64,000 nt of DNA from Lewinellaceae bacterium (lineage in GTDB: Bacteria > Bacteroidota > Bacteroidia > Chitinophagales > Saprospiraceae): NCBI GenBank assembly GCA_020636375.1, contig JACJXZ010000004.1, forward strand, positions 310,001-374,000. Reading direction: 5' to 3'. The position numbers and the translations under genes are program-made. Position 1 is the first letter of the stretch; each line of letters begins with the position of its first letter. Of this stretch, positions 27,368-36,664 are shown one piece after another. The notes beneath the pieces are model-generated. The model was given only the letters and a program-made list of their open reading frames with translations, was not told where the DNA came from and did no database searches.

Positions 27368-28046
27368 TTTCTTTTGGTTTGGTTAAACAATCGCGTTACA
27401 AATGAGACATATCAACCCTTCGGAGTACTTATGCCTCCGCCCTGAAGTTGCTATAGTTTTTGGGTTGAAGTGTCGCGCGGGAACAGAGCTGGTTTAGCCT
27501 CGGCCCAGCCGGCAAAGAAGGGTGTCAGAAGGCTGCCGGGCGTTGATCGGCTCTGGCCGCATTGGTGTGCATGGGATTGTCTTTCGTACGCTACAGAATG
27601 TTGCCGTGTGTGCAAATATAGAATTGCATTGCAATTACACCTAATGAAATTTGTTAAAACTGCTGTTTTGACGCCTTTTTGTGGAAAACTTTTTGGTTTT
27701 CGGCTTAATTTTTAAGGTTTTGTTGGCAAACTGGCGGTTTGATAAGAGCGCTTTTAACAGAAAGAAAAACCTGCCCGCGCCAGCTGTCATTCGGATGGCG
27801 GGGCAGGCGCGGGGTAAATAAGAACAACGCTAAGAATTCATAGCGGCCTGTTTTGTTCAGCCCGGTTACCTGGCTAAATTAACCCGCTCACACTGTTGCG
27901 GCAAAGGAAAATGCGCCGGGGTACGAAGGCAGTAAATAATAGCCTGCGCCGGCTTCGTGAATGGCCTTGCGAACCGCGAACCGCGACCTGCCATCCCCTT
28001 TTCACAATAATCCCCTACCTTTGCAGCCAAATGGAAAAACTGAGCC
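27368..28046. other. Intergenic region without a convincing gene
   Basis: The 679-bp space between the divergent M23 peptidase and purM genes holds only short frames with no family similarity. It contains a partly self-complementary GC segment near 27769-27817 (cctgcccgcgcc and later ggcaggcgcgggg) and a gaaccgcgaaccgcg repeat near 27968. Promoters for both flanking genes are presumably here. Confidence 0.5.
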
Positions 28047-29219
28047 ATGGCTGAACCATCCAAATACGGCCTGCGCGGCGTTTCCGCCACCAAGGCCGAC
28101 GTGCACGCTGCGATCAAAAACCTGGACAAAGGGCTGTACCCCAACGCATTCTGCAAAATCCTGCCCGATGTGGCCGCCGGCGACCCGGATTACTGCAACA
28201 TCATGCACGCGGATACGGCGGGCACCAAAGGCAGCCTGGCCTACCTGTACTGGCGGGAAACCGGCGACCTGTCCGTCTGGGAGGGCATCGCCCAGGACGC
28301 CATCGTCATGAACCTGGACGATATGGCCTGCGTGGGCTGTACCGACAACATTCTGCTGTCTTCCACCATCGGGCGCAACAAAAACCTCATCCCCGGCGAA
28401 GTGATCAGCGTTATCATCAATTACGCCGCCCGCTTCGCCGAGGAGATGGCCCGGCACGGCGTCGGGATACACCTGGCGGGGGGCGAGACTGCCGACGTGG
28501 GCGACATCGTCCGGACCATCGACGTGGGCTACACCGCCTTTGCCCGCATGAAGCGCTCCGGCCTGATCGTCAACGACATTCAGGCCGGGGACGTGATCGT
28601 CGGCCTGGCTTCCTACGGGCAGGCTTCCTACGAAACCGCCTATAACGGCGGCATGGGCAGCAATGGCCTGACTTCGGCCCGGCACGACGTCTTCGGCCAC
28701 ATCTACGCCAAAAAATATCCGGAAAGCTATGACCCCGCCACGCCGGAGGATGTAGTCTACGTGGGCCGCAAAAAACTGACGGACGAAATCGACGTCGGCG
28801 GAGAAACCGTGACGGCCGGCAAACTCGTGCTATCGCCCACCCGCACCTACCTGCCGGTGCTGAAAAAGTTGCTGGCAGAGCTGAAAGGCGAAATCCACGG
28901 CCTGATCCACAATACGGGAGGCGGGCAAACCAAGGTGCTGCACTTCGTGGAAAACAAAACCATCATCAAGGACAACCTGCTCCCGCTGCCGCCTTTATTC
29001 CAACTCATCCATGAAGAATCCGGCACCGATTGGAAAGAAATGTACCAGGTATTCAATATGGGCTGCCGCCTGGAGGTTTATCTTCCGGAAAAACATGCGC
29101 AGCAGGTGGTCGACATCGCCAGGAGTTTCCATATCGACGCCCAGGTGGTGGGCAGGGTAGAGGAGGGGAAGGGCAAAGGCCTGAGGATCAAAAGTAAGCA
29201 TGGTGAATTTGTTTATTAG
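28047..29219 (+). CDS. purM: Phosphoribosylformylglycinamidine cyclo-ligase (AIR synthase)
   Basis: A 390-residue ATP-dependent enzyme of purine synthesis that closes the imidazole ring of AIR. The Bacteroidota version is longer than that of E. coli (345). The N-terminal segment YCNIMHADTAGTKG and the metal/ATP site MNLDDMACVG are present, as are LAGGETADVGD and HNTGGGQTKVLHF. It is monocistronic; no other pur gene is in the window. Confidence 0.9.
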   Translation: MAEPSKYGLRGVSATKADVHAAIKNLDKGLYPNAFCKILPDVAAGDPDYCNIMHADTAGTKGSLAYLYWRETGDLSVWEGIAQDAIVMNLDDMACVGCTDNILLSSTIGRNKNLIPGEVISVIINYAARFAEEMARHGVGIHLAGGETADVGDIVRTIDVGYTAFARMKRSGLIVNDIQAGDVIVGLASYGQASYETAYNGGMGSNGLTSARHDVFGHIYAKKYPESYDPATPEDVVYVGRKKLTDEIDVGGETVTAGKLVLSPTRTYLPVLKKLLAELKGEIHGLIHNTGGGQTKVLHFVENKTIIKDNLLPLPPLFQLIHEESGTDWKEMYQVFNMGCRLEVYLPEKHAQQVVDIARSFHIDAQVVGRVEEGKGKGLRIKSKHGEFVY

Positions 29220-29332
29220 CCTGTCTATACGTAGCCTTGCCTGGAAAGTGGGCAGCACAGGGGCTTCCGGGGGCCATGGCGTCGGTGTACGTGCCCCGCA
29301 ACAACAATATTGCTCTATAACAATATAACTAC

Positions 29333-29968
29333 ATGACCCGCCAAGAAAAAGCAAACGCCATCGCCAAAATCCTGGACGAACTGTACCCCGAAGTCCCCAT
29401 CCCCCTGAACCACCAGGACCCCTACACCCTGCTCGTCGCCGTCCTGCTCTCCGCCCAATGCACCGACGAACGGGTCAACAAAGTTACGCCACACCTCTTT
29501 GAGCTAGCCGACAACCCCCACGACATGGCCGAACAAAGCGTGGAGGACATCCAGTCCGTCATCCGCCCCTGCGGCCTGGCCCCCCGCAAGTCGCAGGCCA
29601 TTTACGACCTTTCCCATATCCTCATCGAAAAGCACGGCGGGCAGGTACCCCGGGACATGAAAGCCCTGGAGGCCCTGCCGGGCGTCGGACACAAGACCGC
29701 CTCGGTAGTGATGTCGCAGGCTTTTGGGGAACCGGCATTCCCGGTCGATACCCATATCCACCGCCTGGCTTACCGCTGGACGCTCAGCACCGGAAAGAAC
29801 GTAGAAAAAACAGAAGCCGACCTGAAAAAAGTTTTTCCCAGAGAAAAATGGAACAAGCTGCACCTCCAGATCATCTACTTCGGGCGGGAATACTGCCCGG
29901 CAAGAGGGCACGACCCGAATAAGTGCCCGATATGCAGTAAGTACGGGAGGAAGAGCCTGTTCAGTTGA
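29333..29968 (+). CDS. nth: Endonuclease III homologue
   Basis: A 211-residue DNA glycosylase/AP lyase for oxidised pyrimidines. The helix-hairpin-helix LPGVGHKTASVV carries catalytic K121, and the catalytic Asp is D139 in FPVDTHIHRLAYR. The C-terminal cluster region reads YCPARGHDPNKCPIC and then SKYGRKSLFS, so only three cysteines are present and their spacing (9 and 2) differs from C-x6-C-x2-C-x5-C. The iron-sulfur cluster is probably absent or altered. It follows purM by 113 bp on the same strand. Confidence 0.92.
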   Translation: MTRQEKANAIAKILDELYPEVPIPLNHQDPYTLLVAVLLSAQCTDERVNKVTPHLFELADNPHDMAEQSVEDIQSVIRPCGLAPRKSQAIYDLSHILIEKHGGQVPRDMKALEALPGVGHKTASVVMSQAFGEPAFPVDTHIHRLAYRWTLSTGKNVEKTEADLKKVFPREKWNKLHLQIIYFGREYCPARGHDPNKCPICSKYGRKSLFS

Positions 29969-30133
29969 AACACACCTTAAAAGGGCTGCAATTCTGATGA
30001 CTCCGGCGTGAGTTCAGGGCCCCCGTACATCGTACACGCAATAACTCCCCCTGCTCCCGTACATCCCTGAATCGAGTTCGGGGCAGGCGTACACAACCCC
30101 GCCCCATCCTGTCCAACATCAGGCGGGGTGCCC

Positions 30134-32647
30134 CTAAAAAGGATACCCAAACCCCAGGTTGAACGATACGATATCCGTAAACTTCAGCCCGCTCCGCCCT
30201 CCGTCATCCCGGAAATCCCGGAACCAGTAGTCCTGCCAGTTGCCGGTTCCGTTGCTGGAAGGCATGGGGGTGGCGTGCCGCAGCTTAACGGCCATATCCA
30301 GCCGCAGGATGAAGTAGGAGAAGTCCAGCCGCAGGCCGAAGCCCCCGCCTACGGCGATTTGCCTGTAGAACGGCTCATTGGTAAACACGGTATTCTCCCC
30401 CATATTGTCGGTACAGCTGTACTGTCGGCTTCGGAGCAGGAACTGCGAGCCGCAGCGGGCCGTATCCCGCCGGAAAGACCAGATGTTGCCGGCGTCCAGG
30501 AACAAGGCGCCGTTGACGACCCAGAAAATATTGAACCGGTATTCGAGATTGGCCTCCAGGCGGATGTCGCCGGATTGGTAGAGGCGGGTGTTGAAGGTGC
30601 GGTCAAAGGACAGGGTATCCTCGAAAGCGCCGGGCCCGAGCCCGCGGGGCGCCCAGGCGCGGATGCTGTTGGGCCCGCCGGCGTAGAACTGCTTGACGTA
30701 GGGCACGTCGGTCGTGTAGCCGAACGGCCGGGCAACCCCGGCAGCCAGGCGCGCCGCCAGTGACCGTTTGGGAGAGTAGGACCAGTATTTTCGAAGGTCT
30801 ATCTGAGTGCGCATATACTGGGAAAAATCGACCCGCACCCCCTCTCTGAAGCGCAGCCGGAGGGTGTCCTGCACCAGAGAGAATGCGTTGTAAATGGCGT
30901 TTCCCGCCCATACCTCCGCGCCGGCCAGTTCCAGGTTGAAGCCCACATAATGGGAGTTGCCCCGCCGGTTGGGGCGGCCGTTGTGGACGAAGTTGAGGTC
31001 GCGGAACAGGAAGCTGGCGAAGAGCTGGTCGCCGAAGGAGCGGGCCAGGAAGGGGTTGAGGTCGAGGATGGAGTTGAACCGGGTGGTGGTGACCGGGCGC
31101 AGGTAATCCAGGCCGATGTGGTTGATCAGGAGGCGCTGGTTGCGCTTGCGGGGGAAGTCGAACCCGAAAGTGCCCGTAAACAGGTCGTACTGATAAAAGT
31201 CGAGGATGAGCAGGTAGTTGTAGCTGGCCGAAAGGCGGGTGGCGGCGTTTTCCTGCAGGGATTTGTAGAAATTGTCGTTGACGAACAATTCCCGCTTTCC
31301 GATTTTCGGCCGGTTGAGCCGCCGCCAGATGCCCAGGTAATCGGTAAAGCGGGGCAGGTAGAGGTCGGCCTGGAGGCGAAGGTCTACGGTGTTCCAGAAG
31401 CGTTTTTCGGCAATGGCATTGGGCGCCGGGTTGAATTCTACCCCGGCGGAGATGTCGGTGATCAGCAGCTCGGCCCCCTTGAGCAGGTTGCGGTTGCGCA
31501 GGGAGGGGCTGGCGGAAAGCCCGATGAGGTTGCCCGCACCGGAAGCGTTGCGGCTGGCGTAGTTGAGCTCGAAATCCAGGCCGAGTTCCATTTTTTTGTG
31601 CTGGGTCAGCTCGATGCGGATGTCGAGCCGGCTGCCGTCCTTCGGGTCCGGTTCCTGTTTGATGCGGACGAAGCGGAAGACGCCCAGGGCGGTGAGTTGC
31701 TGGTTGGTCAGGTCGAAGTCTCTCTGGCTGTAGAGTTCGCCCTGCCTGATGTACAGGTTTTCGAGGATAGTCTCCGGTTTTATCCGAAAGTTGGGGCGGG
31801 GAGCAAGGAACCGCATGTCCCGGATCGTGGAATCGTAGAGTATGGTATCCTCCTGCCCCGGAAAATAATCCATATAAATGGTGATATCGTCGATGGTGTA
31901 TGCCTGGTGGGTGCTGTCGTCAAAAGGCGGCAGCACTTCCAGGAACAGCCTCCCTTTTTTGCCGCCCACGGTCGTGTCTGCTTCCAGGGGGGCCACGTAA
32001 TTGGCGTAGAAATTGGCATAGCCGTTGTTTCGCAAATGCCGGACGATCCGGTCTCGTTCCCGGTCGTATAATTTCCCGTCGATACCGGCGCCGGGGCGGA
32101 GCAGGGTGCGCCCTGATATTTTTTGCAGTTCGCGGTTGATCAGGCTGTCTTTGCTGTAAAACAGGGCGGTGTCGATGGTGAATTGCTGCTTCGGGTCGGC
32201 GTAATAGGTGATGTAGATTTTTTTCCGGCGCACATCGGGCACGGAAAACACTTCGGCGTTGAAGAATCCTTTATACTGGAGTAAGAATTTCATGGATTCC
32301 TCCGTAGCTTTGGTCAGTTGGGGGTCGTAGATCGCAGGCGGCTCCGCGATGACCCGCTGCTGCCAGCGGTCGAACTTGGTGGTGTCTTCCGGATCCTGGG
32401 TCGCAAAATAGAACCACTCTCTGGGAATGAAAAAAAACTTGCCGTTTTCCTTTTGCTTGTAGAGGGCAGACAGCTCGTACTTCAGCTCCCTTTTCCGGTT
32501 GATATTGCCTTTGCTTTCCAGCTTGATGCTGTTACCTTTGAGCAAATACTGATCTCCTGGAATGTACTTGGAGGTATTACAGGCGGATAGCATCGTTGCT
32601 GTAAGCGTAAACCCTAAAATGTATTTTGCAAATTGCTTCACCGACAT
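30134..32647 (-). CDS. tamL: TamL-type lipidated outer-membrane assembly protein (BamA/TamA family)
   Basis: An 837-residue outer-membrane protein. The lipoprotein signal ends MLSAC, which distinguishes TamL from TamA. POTRA-like repeats cover about residues 40-350, followed by a 16-strand beta-barrel of the Omp85 type ending in the aromatic residue Phe (LGFGYPF). The barrel contains FYAGGPNSIRAWAPRGLGPG, the conserved (V/I)RG-like loop. It is expected to work with an inner-membrane TamB-like protein in moving proteins or lipids across the envelope. The start ATG is only 17 bases from the start of the divergent methyltransferase gene. Confidence 0.9.
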   Translation of the reverse strand: MSVKQFAKYILGFTLTATMLSACNTSKYIPGDQYLLKGNSIKLESKGNINRKRELKYELSALYKQKENGKFFFIPREWFYFATQDPEDTTKFDRWQQRVIAEPPAIYDPQLTKATEESMKFLLQYKGFFNAEVFSVPDVRRKKIYITYYADPKQQFTIDTALFYSKDSLINRELQKISGRTLLRPGAGIDGKLYDRERDRIVRHLRNNGYANFYANYVAPLEADTTVGGKKGRLFLEVLPPFDDSTHQAYTIDDITIYMDYFPGQEDTILYDSTIRDMRFLAPRPNFRIKPETILENLYIRQGELYSQRDFDLTNQQLTALGVFRFVRIKQEPDPKDGSRLDIRIELTQHKKMELGLDFELNYASRNASGAGNLIGLSASPSLRNRNLLKGAELLITDISAGVEFNPAPNAIAEKRFWNTVDLRLQADLYLPRFTDYLGIWRRLNRPKIGKRELFVNDNFYKSLQENAATRLSASYNYLLILDFYQYDLFTGTFGFDFPRKRNQRLLINHIGLDYLRPVTTTRFNSILDLNPFLARSFGDQLFASFLFRDLNFVHNGRPNRRGNSHYVGFNLELAGAEVWAGNAIYNAFSLVQDTLRLRFREGVRVDFSQYMRTQIDLRKYWSYSPKRSLAARLAAGVARPFGYTTDVPYVKQFYAGGPNSIRAWAPRGLGPGAFEDTLSFDRTFNTRLYQSGDIRLEANLEYRFNIFWVVNGALFLDAGNIWSFRRDTARCGSQFLLRSRQYSCTDNMGENTVFTNEPFYRQIAVGGGFGLRLDFSYFILRLDMAVKLRHATPMPSSNGTGNWQDYWFRDFRDDGGRSGLKFTDIVSFNLGFGYPF

Positions 32648-32664
32648 TGCAATATCAATTCCTG

Positions 32665-33444
32665 ATGACGCTTTCGAAAAACAATGTGAAATTCATCAAA
32701 TCCCTTCGCTTGAAAAAGTTTAGGCAAAAGTATAATAATTTCATTGTCGAAGGGGATAAAATGGTCCGGGAGTTGCTGGAGCAACGGCCGGGGCAGGCCG
32801 TCGCCCTCTACGCCCTGGAAGGCTGGCTGTCCGGAGCGGAGGAGGCACGGGCTGTCCCCCCGGAAAAGCGGTTCTGCGTCTCTCCTGCCGAACTGAAGAA
32901 GATTTCTAACCTCAGCACGCCCAATCAGGTGGCCGCGGTGGCGGTGATCCCGGAGGTGAAAATGGAGGATGTGCAGCCGGCAGGTACGCTGTCCCTTTAC
33001 CTCGACGGCATTCAGGATCCCGGCAACTTCGGCACCATCCTGCGCATTGCCGATTGGTTCGGCATTTCCTGTGTCTTCTCTTCTCCCGATTGCGTGGACG
33101 CCTACCATCCCAAAGTCATCCAGGCGACGATGGGCGCTTTCCTGCGGGTATCCTGTATCGAGATGGATATAACCAGCATTTTGAAGCTATATCCCGGTTT
33201 GCCGGTTTACGGCGCCGTCATGGACGGAGAGGATGTGTTCCGCGCCGACCTCGACGGGGCCAGGGGTTTGCTCGTGATCGGAAATGAGGGGCGGGGGATC
33301 ACGCCGGAGACAGAGCGCCTTTTATCGCACCGCATCTCCATCCCGGCGGCTGCCCACAGCCGGGCGGAGTCCCTGAATGCAGCGGTAGCAGCGGGGATTT
33401 TGTGCGCGGTGTTTCGGGACAGGCAGGGTAAAGCGCAGTTGTAA
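32665..33444 (+). CDS. TrmH/SpoU-family RNA methyltransferase
   Basis: A 259-residue SAM-dependent 2'-O-ribose methyltransferase of the SPOUT class. The N-terminal substrate-binding domain (1-100) has KKFRQKYNNFIVEGDKMV. The catalytic knot has LDGIQDPGNFGTILRIADWFG, then VIGNEGRGI and AESLNAAVAAGIL. ATG 32665 fits the family better than the open frame start at 32626. The exact rRNA or tRNA target cannot be told. The gene is divergent from tamL and convergent with the TlpA-like gene. Confidence 0.9.
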   Translation: MTLSKNNVKFIKSLRLKKFRQKYNNFIVEGDKMVRELLEQRPGQAVALYALEGWLSGAEEARAVPPEKRFCVSPAELKKISNLSTPNQVAAVAVIPEVKMEDVQPAGTLSLYLDGIQDPGNFGTILRIADWFGISCVFSSPDCVDAYHPKVIQATMGAFLRVSCIEMDITSILKLYPGLPVYGAVMDGEDVFRADLDGARGLLVIGNEGRGITPETERLLSHRISIPAAAHSRAESLNAAVAAGILCAVFRDRQGKAQL

Positions 33445-33455
33445 AGCAGCTGCGC

Positions 33456-34565
33456 CTATAACAATTTCTTCAACTCCCGCTCAATCTGCTCCGCCCCCCG
33501 GAGGTTCACCGCAGCGATGTTGCCCTCCCGGTCGATCAGGAACGTCCGGGGAATGCTCCGCACGCCGTACGTGGCAGCCGGGGCCGACTCCCACTTCTGC
33601 AGGTCGCTGACGTGGTATTCCCACTTCAGGTTATCCTGTTTGATGGCTTCCACCCAGCGTTGCTTTTGGTTTTCCAGATATTGGCTGGCCGCCTCTTCGT
33701 TGCCGAAGCGGGTGCGGGTGCGCGAATCGATGCCATCCAGAGAAACGCTGAACACTGTAAAGCCCTGGGCCTTGTATTTGTCATAAACCTTGACCACGTT
33801 CGGGTTTTCCCGGCGGCACGGGCCGCACCAGCTGGCCCAGAAGTCGAGCAGCACGATCTTGCCTTTGAGGTCGGACAGAGAATATTCCTTGCCGTTGGGG
33901 TTGGGCAGGGAGATATCGGGGGCTGGCTGCCCGACCTGGATCAACTGGTCGGCCATCTGGGACTGATACTGGCGCTCCACCGCCGAAATAAACTTGGCGT
34001 ATTCCTGGCTGGCCTCCGAGGCGGGGTCCAGTTTTTCCAGCGCTTTTTTCTGGGTGTCCAGGAATTGCCCGGAAGCGCCCAGGGAACGGTAAGCTACAAA
34101 GGCGCCCAGCTCGGGGTTGGAAACAGTATCGACAAAAGCGTCGATATCGCTGGCATTGAACTGCCGGTTGAACAAGCCTTTCATGATCCGGGCCAGCACC
34201 TGGCTGTCCTCAGAACCGGCAACCGAGAATTCGTAATTCTGGATCGTCGCCAGGTCTCCGGCGATCACTACCTTTTTTTCGGAGCCGTCCATCGCGAGGT
34301 TGACCCGCTTGGCACCCAGGCGCAGCTGATAGATGCCGGCGGGAATGCCTTCCGGAAACGTAAACTCGAAATTTCCGTTGGCGTCGGCTTCCGCTTTGGC
34401 CAGTACGTTGCTGGCTTTCCCGATCATCACCTGGTCCAGGAAAACCTGGATGTTCTGAGCATTCTTGATCTCTCCTGTTATCACAGTTCCTTTCACAGGG
34501 GTTTCGCATTGCCAGGCGGTAAGAGCTATAACCCCAGCGATAAGAAGTAATGCGGTCTTTCTCAT
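33456..34565 (-). CDS. TlpA-like thiol-disulfide lipoprotein with N-terminal DUF4369-type domain
   Basis: A 369-residue periplasmic redox protein. The start is ATG 34565; the open frame continues upstream to 34883 without similarity. The signal ends ALTAWQC, a loose lipobox. Residues 20-110 are a beta domain of the DUF4369 kind (GEIKNAQNIQVFLDQ). The thioredoxin domain begins about 205 and carries WASWCGPC near residue 245, with cis-Pro in RSIPRTFLID. A role in reducing cytochrome or other envelope cysteines is likely. It lies downstream of cox3 on the same strand, separated by hairpins. Confidence 0.88.
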   Translation of the reverse strand: MRKTALLLIAGVIALTAWQCETPVKGTVITGEIKNAQNIQVFLDQVMIGKASNVLAKAEADANGNFEFTFPEGIPAGIYQLRLGAKRVNLAMDGSEKKVVIAGDLATIQNYEFSVAGSEDSQVLARIMKGLFNRQFNASDIDAFVDTVSNPELGAFVAYRSLGASGQFLDTQKKALEKLDPASEASQEYAKFISAVERQYQSQMADQLIQVGQPAPDISLPNPNGKEYSLSDLKGKIVLLDFWASWCGPCRRENPNVVKVYDKYKAQGFTVFSVSLDGIDSRTRTRFGNEEAASQYLENQKQRWVEAIKQDNLKWEYHVSDLQKWESAPAATYGVRSIPRTFLIDREGNIAAVNLRGAEQIERELKKLL

Positions 34566-34872
34566 GTCCAGCAGGATTTTTATGTTGTTTAACGGAATGT
34601 ATACCGGCGCGCGGATAGTTTTGTCCCGACAAAACCGTCCAGGCCAGCATATACTGGCCTCGCTTGTTTTTGCAGAGAAAAAATCAGCGTGCGTCAGTAT
34701 AGTAAATGAAACGTCATTGAAATTTATATGGTTTACCAGTTTGCCCTTGCCGTCCGGAACAACCTGGCGTGGCCGGAACGGGCTCGCCCCGGTCCGGATC
34801 CTGAGCCGCAAAGATAAATAAGTATCAGGATATTTCAACCGGCATTCGTCAGGGTGTTTCGCAGGGCAGGCT
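34566..34872. other. Intergenic region with several hairpins
   Basis: Between cox3 and the TlpA-like gene. It contains gttttgtc-cc-gacaaaac (34618-34635), aggccagcatatactggcct (34640-34659), and a GC-rich stem near 34757-34797 (ccggaac...gtccgg). One or more may end the cox3 transcript. No gene is seen. Confidence 0.45.
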
Positions 34873-35511
34873 TTAACGGACAAGGTAGTTGATGTAGAAG
34901 AAGACGACCAGGTAGATCCACAGGGCGTCCAGGAAGTGCCAGTAGACGGTCAGCAGGCGCAGTTTGAGGCGTTTCTCCGGGTCGGAGAAATAGACCAGCA
35001 CGCTCACGGGTTCCTTCATGCGCTTGCGCGCCGTCCACAGGAATACGGCGAGGAAAGGCAGCCCGGCAATGACGTGGGCGAAATGCAGGCCGGAGATGAC
35101 ATAGAGGTAGCCCGCCGAGTTGTCGGTATGGATGTAGACCTGGTTGGCAAACAGTTGCCCCCAGCCGATCAACTGCAGCCCCATGAACAGGAGGGACAGC
35201 AGGATAGTGGCCGCCAGGGCAAGCTGATAGTTCCCGGTCTTGTCGGCCTTGTAAGACCGCCGGGCCCATACCATGGTGGCGCTGCTGGCCAGAAGGACAA
35301 CCGTGTTGAAGATAAAAATGTCGGGAAGCCGGATGGGCGGCAGTTGGTTCTGAACCCTGGTGTAAATGAAGGCGATGGTGAAGGCCAGAAAGAGCGCCGT
35401 TATGCCGAAGAGCACCAGCGTCAGCAATACGTTGTAGGGGTGAAAGGCGAAAGAATCGTATTCACTGTTGAAGTCCTTCTTATTGTCCTTATCGGGAGAT
35501 GTCTGGCTCAT
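34873..35511 (-). CDS. Cytochrome c oxidase subunit III
   Basis: A 212-residue integral membrane subunit of a haem-copper oxidase, with five transmembrane helices. Typical segments are IFNTVVLLASSATMVWA, SGLHFAHVIAGLPFL and LLTVYWHFLDALWIYL. ATG 35511 gives the family length; the open frame before it belongs to another reading of the DUF2256 gene. Here it is a lone subunit-III gene, with subunits I and II not in the window. It overlaps the DUF2256 gene by 23 bp. Confidence 0.9.
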   Translation of the reverse strand: MSQTSPDKDNKKDFNSEYDSFAFHPYNVLLTLVLFGITALFLAFTIAFIYTRVQNQLPPIRLPDIFIFNTVVLLASSATMVWARRSYKADKTGNYQLALAATILLSLLFMGLQLIGWGQLFANQVYIHTDNSAGYLYVISGLHFAHVIAGLPFLAVFLWTARKRMKEPVSVLVYFSDPEKRLKLRLLTVYWHFLDALWIYLVVFFYINYLVR

Positions 35512-35665
35512 ATGTTCTGGTCTGGCCGGCTTCGCGCCGGCAGCGTTTACTACAGTACTTGACCTCTTCCCAGCAGCGCGCCCACTTTTTGCGCCAGGTG
35601 AAGGGGCGGCCACAGTGCAGGCAGTCCTTCTGCGGCAGATTTTCCTTTTTAATATGCCTGGGCAC
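35489..35665 (-). CDS. DUF2256-type small zinc-finger protein
   Basis: A 58-residue protein starting at GTG 35665 (the only usual start after the upstream in-frame stop). It contains KKENLPQKDCLHCGRPFTWR, then KKWARCWEEVKYCSKRCRR, giving a C-x2-C...C-x3-C metal site. Both the cysteine pattern and the PFTWRKKW core are hallmarks of DUF2256. It overlaps the cox3 start and would be translated with it. Its function is unknown, although relatives often sit near photolyase or cryptochrome genes. Confidence 0.82.
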   Translation of the reverse strand: MPRHIKKENLPQKDCLHCGRPFTWRKKWARCWEEVKYCSKRCRREAGQTRTYEPDISR

Positions 35666-35733
35666 GAATTTTTCCAGGCTAAACAGTTTAAGCCCTTAAA
35701 GGTTTTAACCATTTTTCTTTAATTTTCGGGCCG

Positions 35734-36582
35734 ATGAAGTGTCACAAATGTCAGACCAGCCTGCCACCCGGCGCCCGTTTTTGCTTTAATTGCGGCGCCC
35801 CGCAGCCGGAAGCGCCCAAACGGGAGGCCAAGCCGCCCCCCAAACCTATGGTCGACCTGGACGGCGACATAGAAAAACAACTGGTGGAGCTTTTCTTTCA
35901 GGCATTGCGGCTACGGGTGGAAGAAGAACACCGGGAGGAACAGTTCCAGGCTTATTCCGAACGCCTCTATGAATCGGGCTTTCGGGATACGGTATACCGG
36001 AAAGCCTCCCATCTGGCGGAGGAACTGCGCGCTTTGCAAAAAAAAAGCGCCGCCACCCCCCGGGAGGCCAACCGCCGCATCGTGGAGTCCTTTGAAGAGC
36101 AGCTCGATTACTTCATCATCCACCACTGCCAGGATATCAACGACACCCCTTTGCCCGAAGCCATCCTGCGCTGGCAGGGCATGGGCCGGGAAGATGTCGA
36201 CCTGTTTCAACTGGCCCTCGACTACCTCGACTTCGCCGGCGAGCCCGATGAAACTGTATATACTGATTTCCTGAAAATGCCGGTGGACAAGCTGAAAAAC
36301 GCCGGCAGGTTTTTCCTTTTCCCCGAAAAAGAGGAACGCATCTTTTTCATCTGCGACCAGAGCCTGCTCGGCTCCTGTCGGGAGGGTTTCGCGCTGACCG
36401 GCCGGGCGCTGTACTGGAAGGCCCAGTTGCAAACAGCCCGGAAAGCGCCCTATGCCACCCTGGAGAGCGTACGCCGGGAAAAAGGCTGGCTGCTGGTGAA
36501 CGGCCACTTTTTCAACGCCAACCCGTCCCTCAACCTCAAAATGATGAAGCTGCTGAAAAAGCTGAACCGGCTGTTCCGGTGA
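35734..36582 (+). CDS. Zinc-ribbon protein of unknown function
   Basis: A 282-residue protein with an N-terminal zinc ribbon (CHKCQTSLPPGARFCFNCG, C-x2-C...C-x2-C) followed by a proline-rich linker (about 25-42). A helical region spans about 45-185. A C-terminal part beginning ERIFFICDQSLLGSC resembles a PH-like or short-strand domain. There is no signal peptide. The helical and C-terminal parts are not recognised. It is divergent from the cox3 operon and convergent with the reductase gene. Confidence 0.65.
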   Translation: MKCHKCQTSLPPGARFCFNCGAPQPEAPKREAKPPPKPMVDLDGDIEKQLVELFFQALRLRVEEEHREEQFQAYSERLYESGFRDTVYRKASHLAEELRALQKKSAATPREANRRIVESFEEQLDYFIIHHCQDINDTPLPEAILRWQGMGREDVDLFQLALDYLDFAGEPDETVYTDFLKMPVDKLKNAGRFFLFPEKEERIFFICDQSLLGSCREGFALTGRALYWKAQLQTARKAPYATLESVRREKGWLLVNGHFFNANPSLNLKMMKLLKKLNRLFR

Positions 36583-36612
36583 TTGGCACGGGAGACGGTG
36601 TTGCGGTGTTGA

Positions 36613-36656
36613 GGTGTTGCGGTGTTGCGGCCTCAATACCATAACACCGCAACACC
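36613..36656. terminator. Hairpin made of 8-bp repeats between convergent genes
   Basis: ggtgttgcggtgtt (36613-36626) is perfectly complementary to 36643-36656. It sits inside a run of ggtgttgc units starting near 36598. Its place between two convergent stop codons suggests a bidirectional terminator, although there is no T-tract. Confidence 0.55.
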
Positions 36657-36664
36657 ATAAAACC

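Noticed and set aside
27470..27715. 81-codon frame in the intergenic region before purM
   Set aside because: No ribosome site, no family, composition unlike the neighbouring genes.
30950..32071. 373-codon plus-strand frame opposite tamL
   Set aside because: Antisense shadow; Val/Gly/Glu-rich composition typical of reverse-strand readings here, and tamL is well supported.
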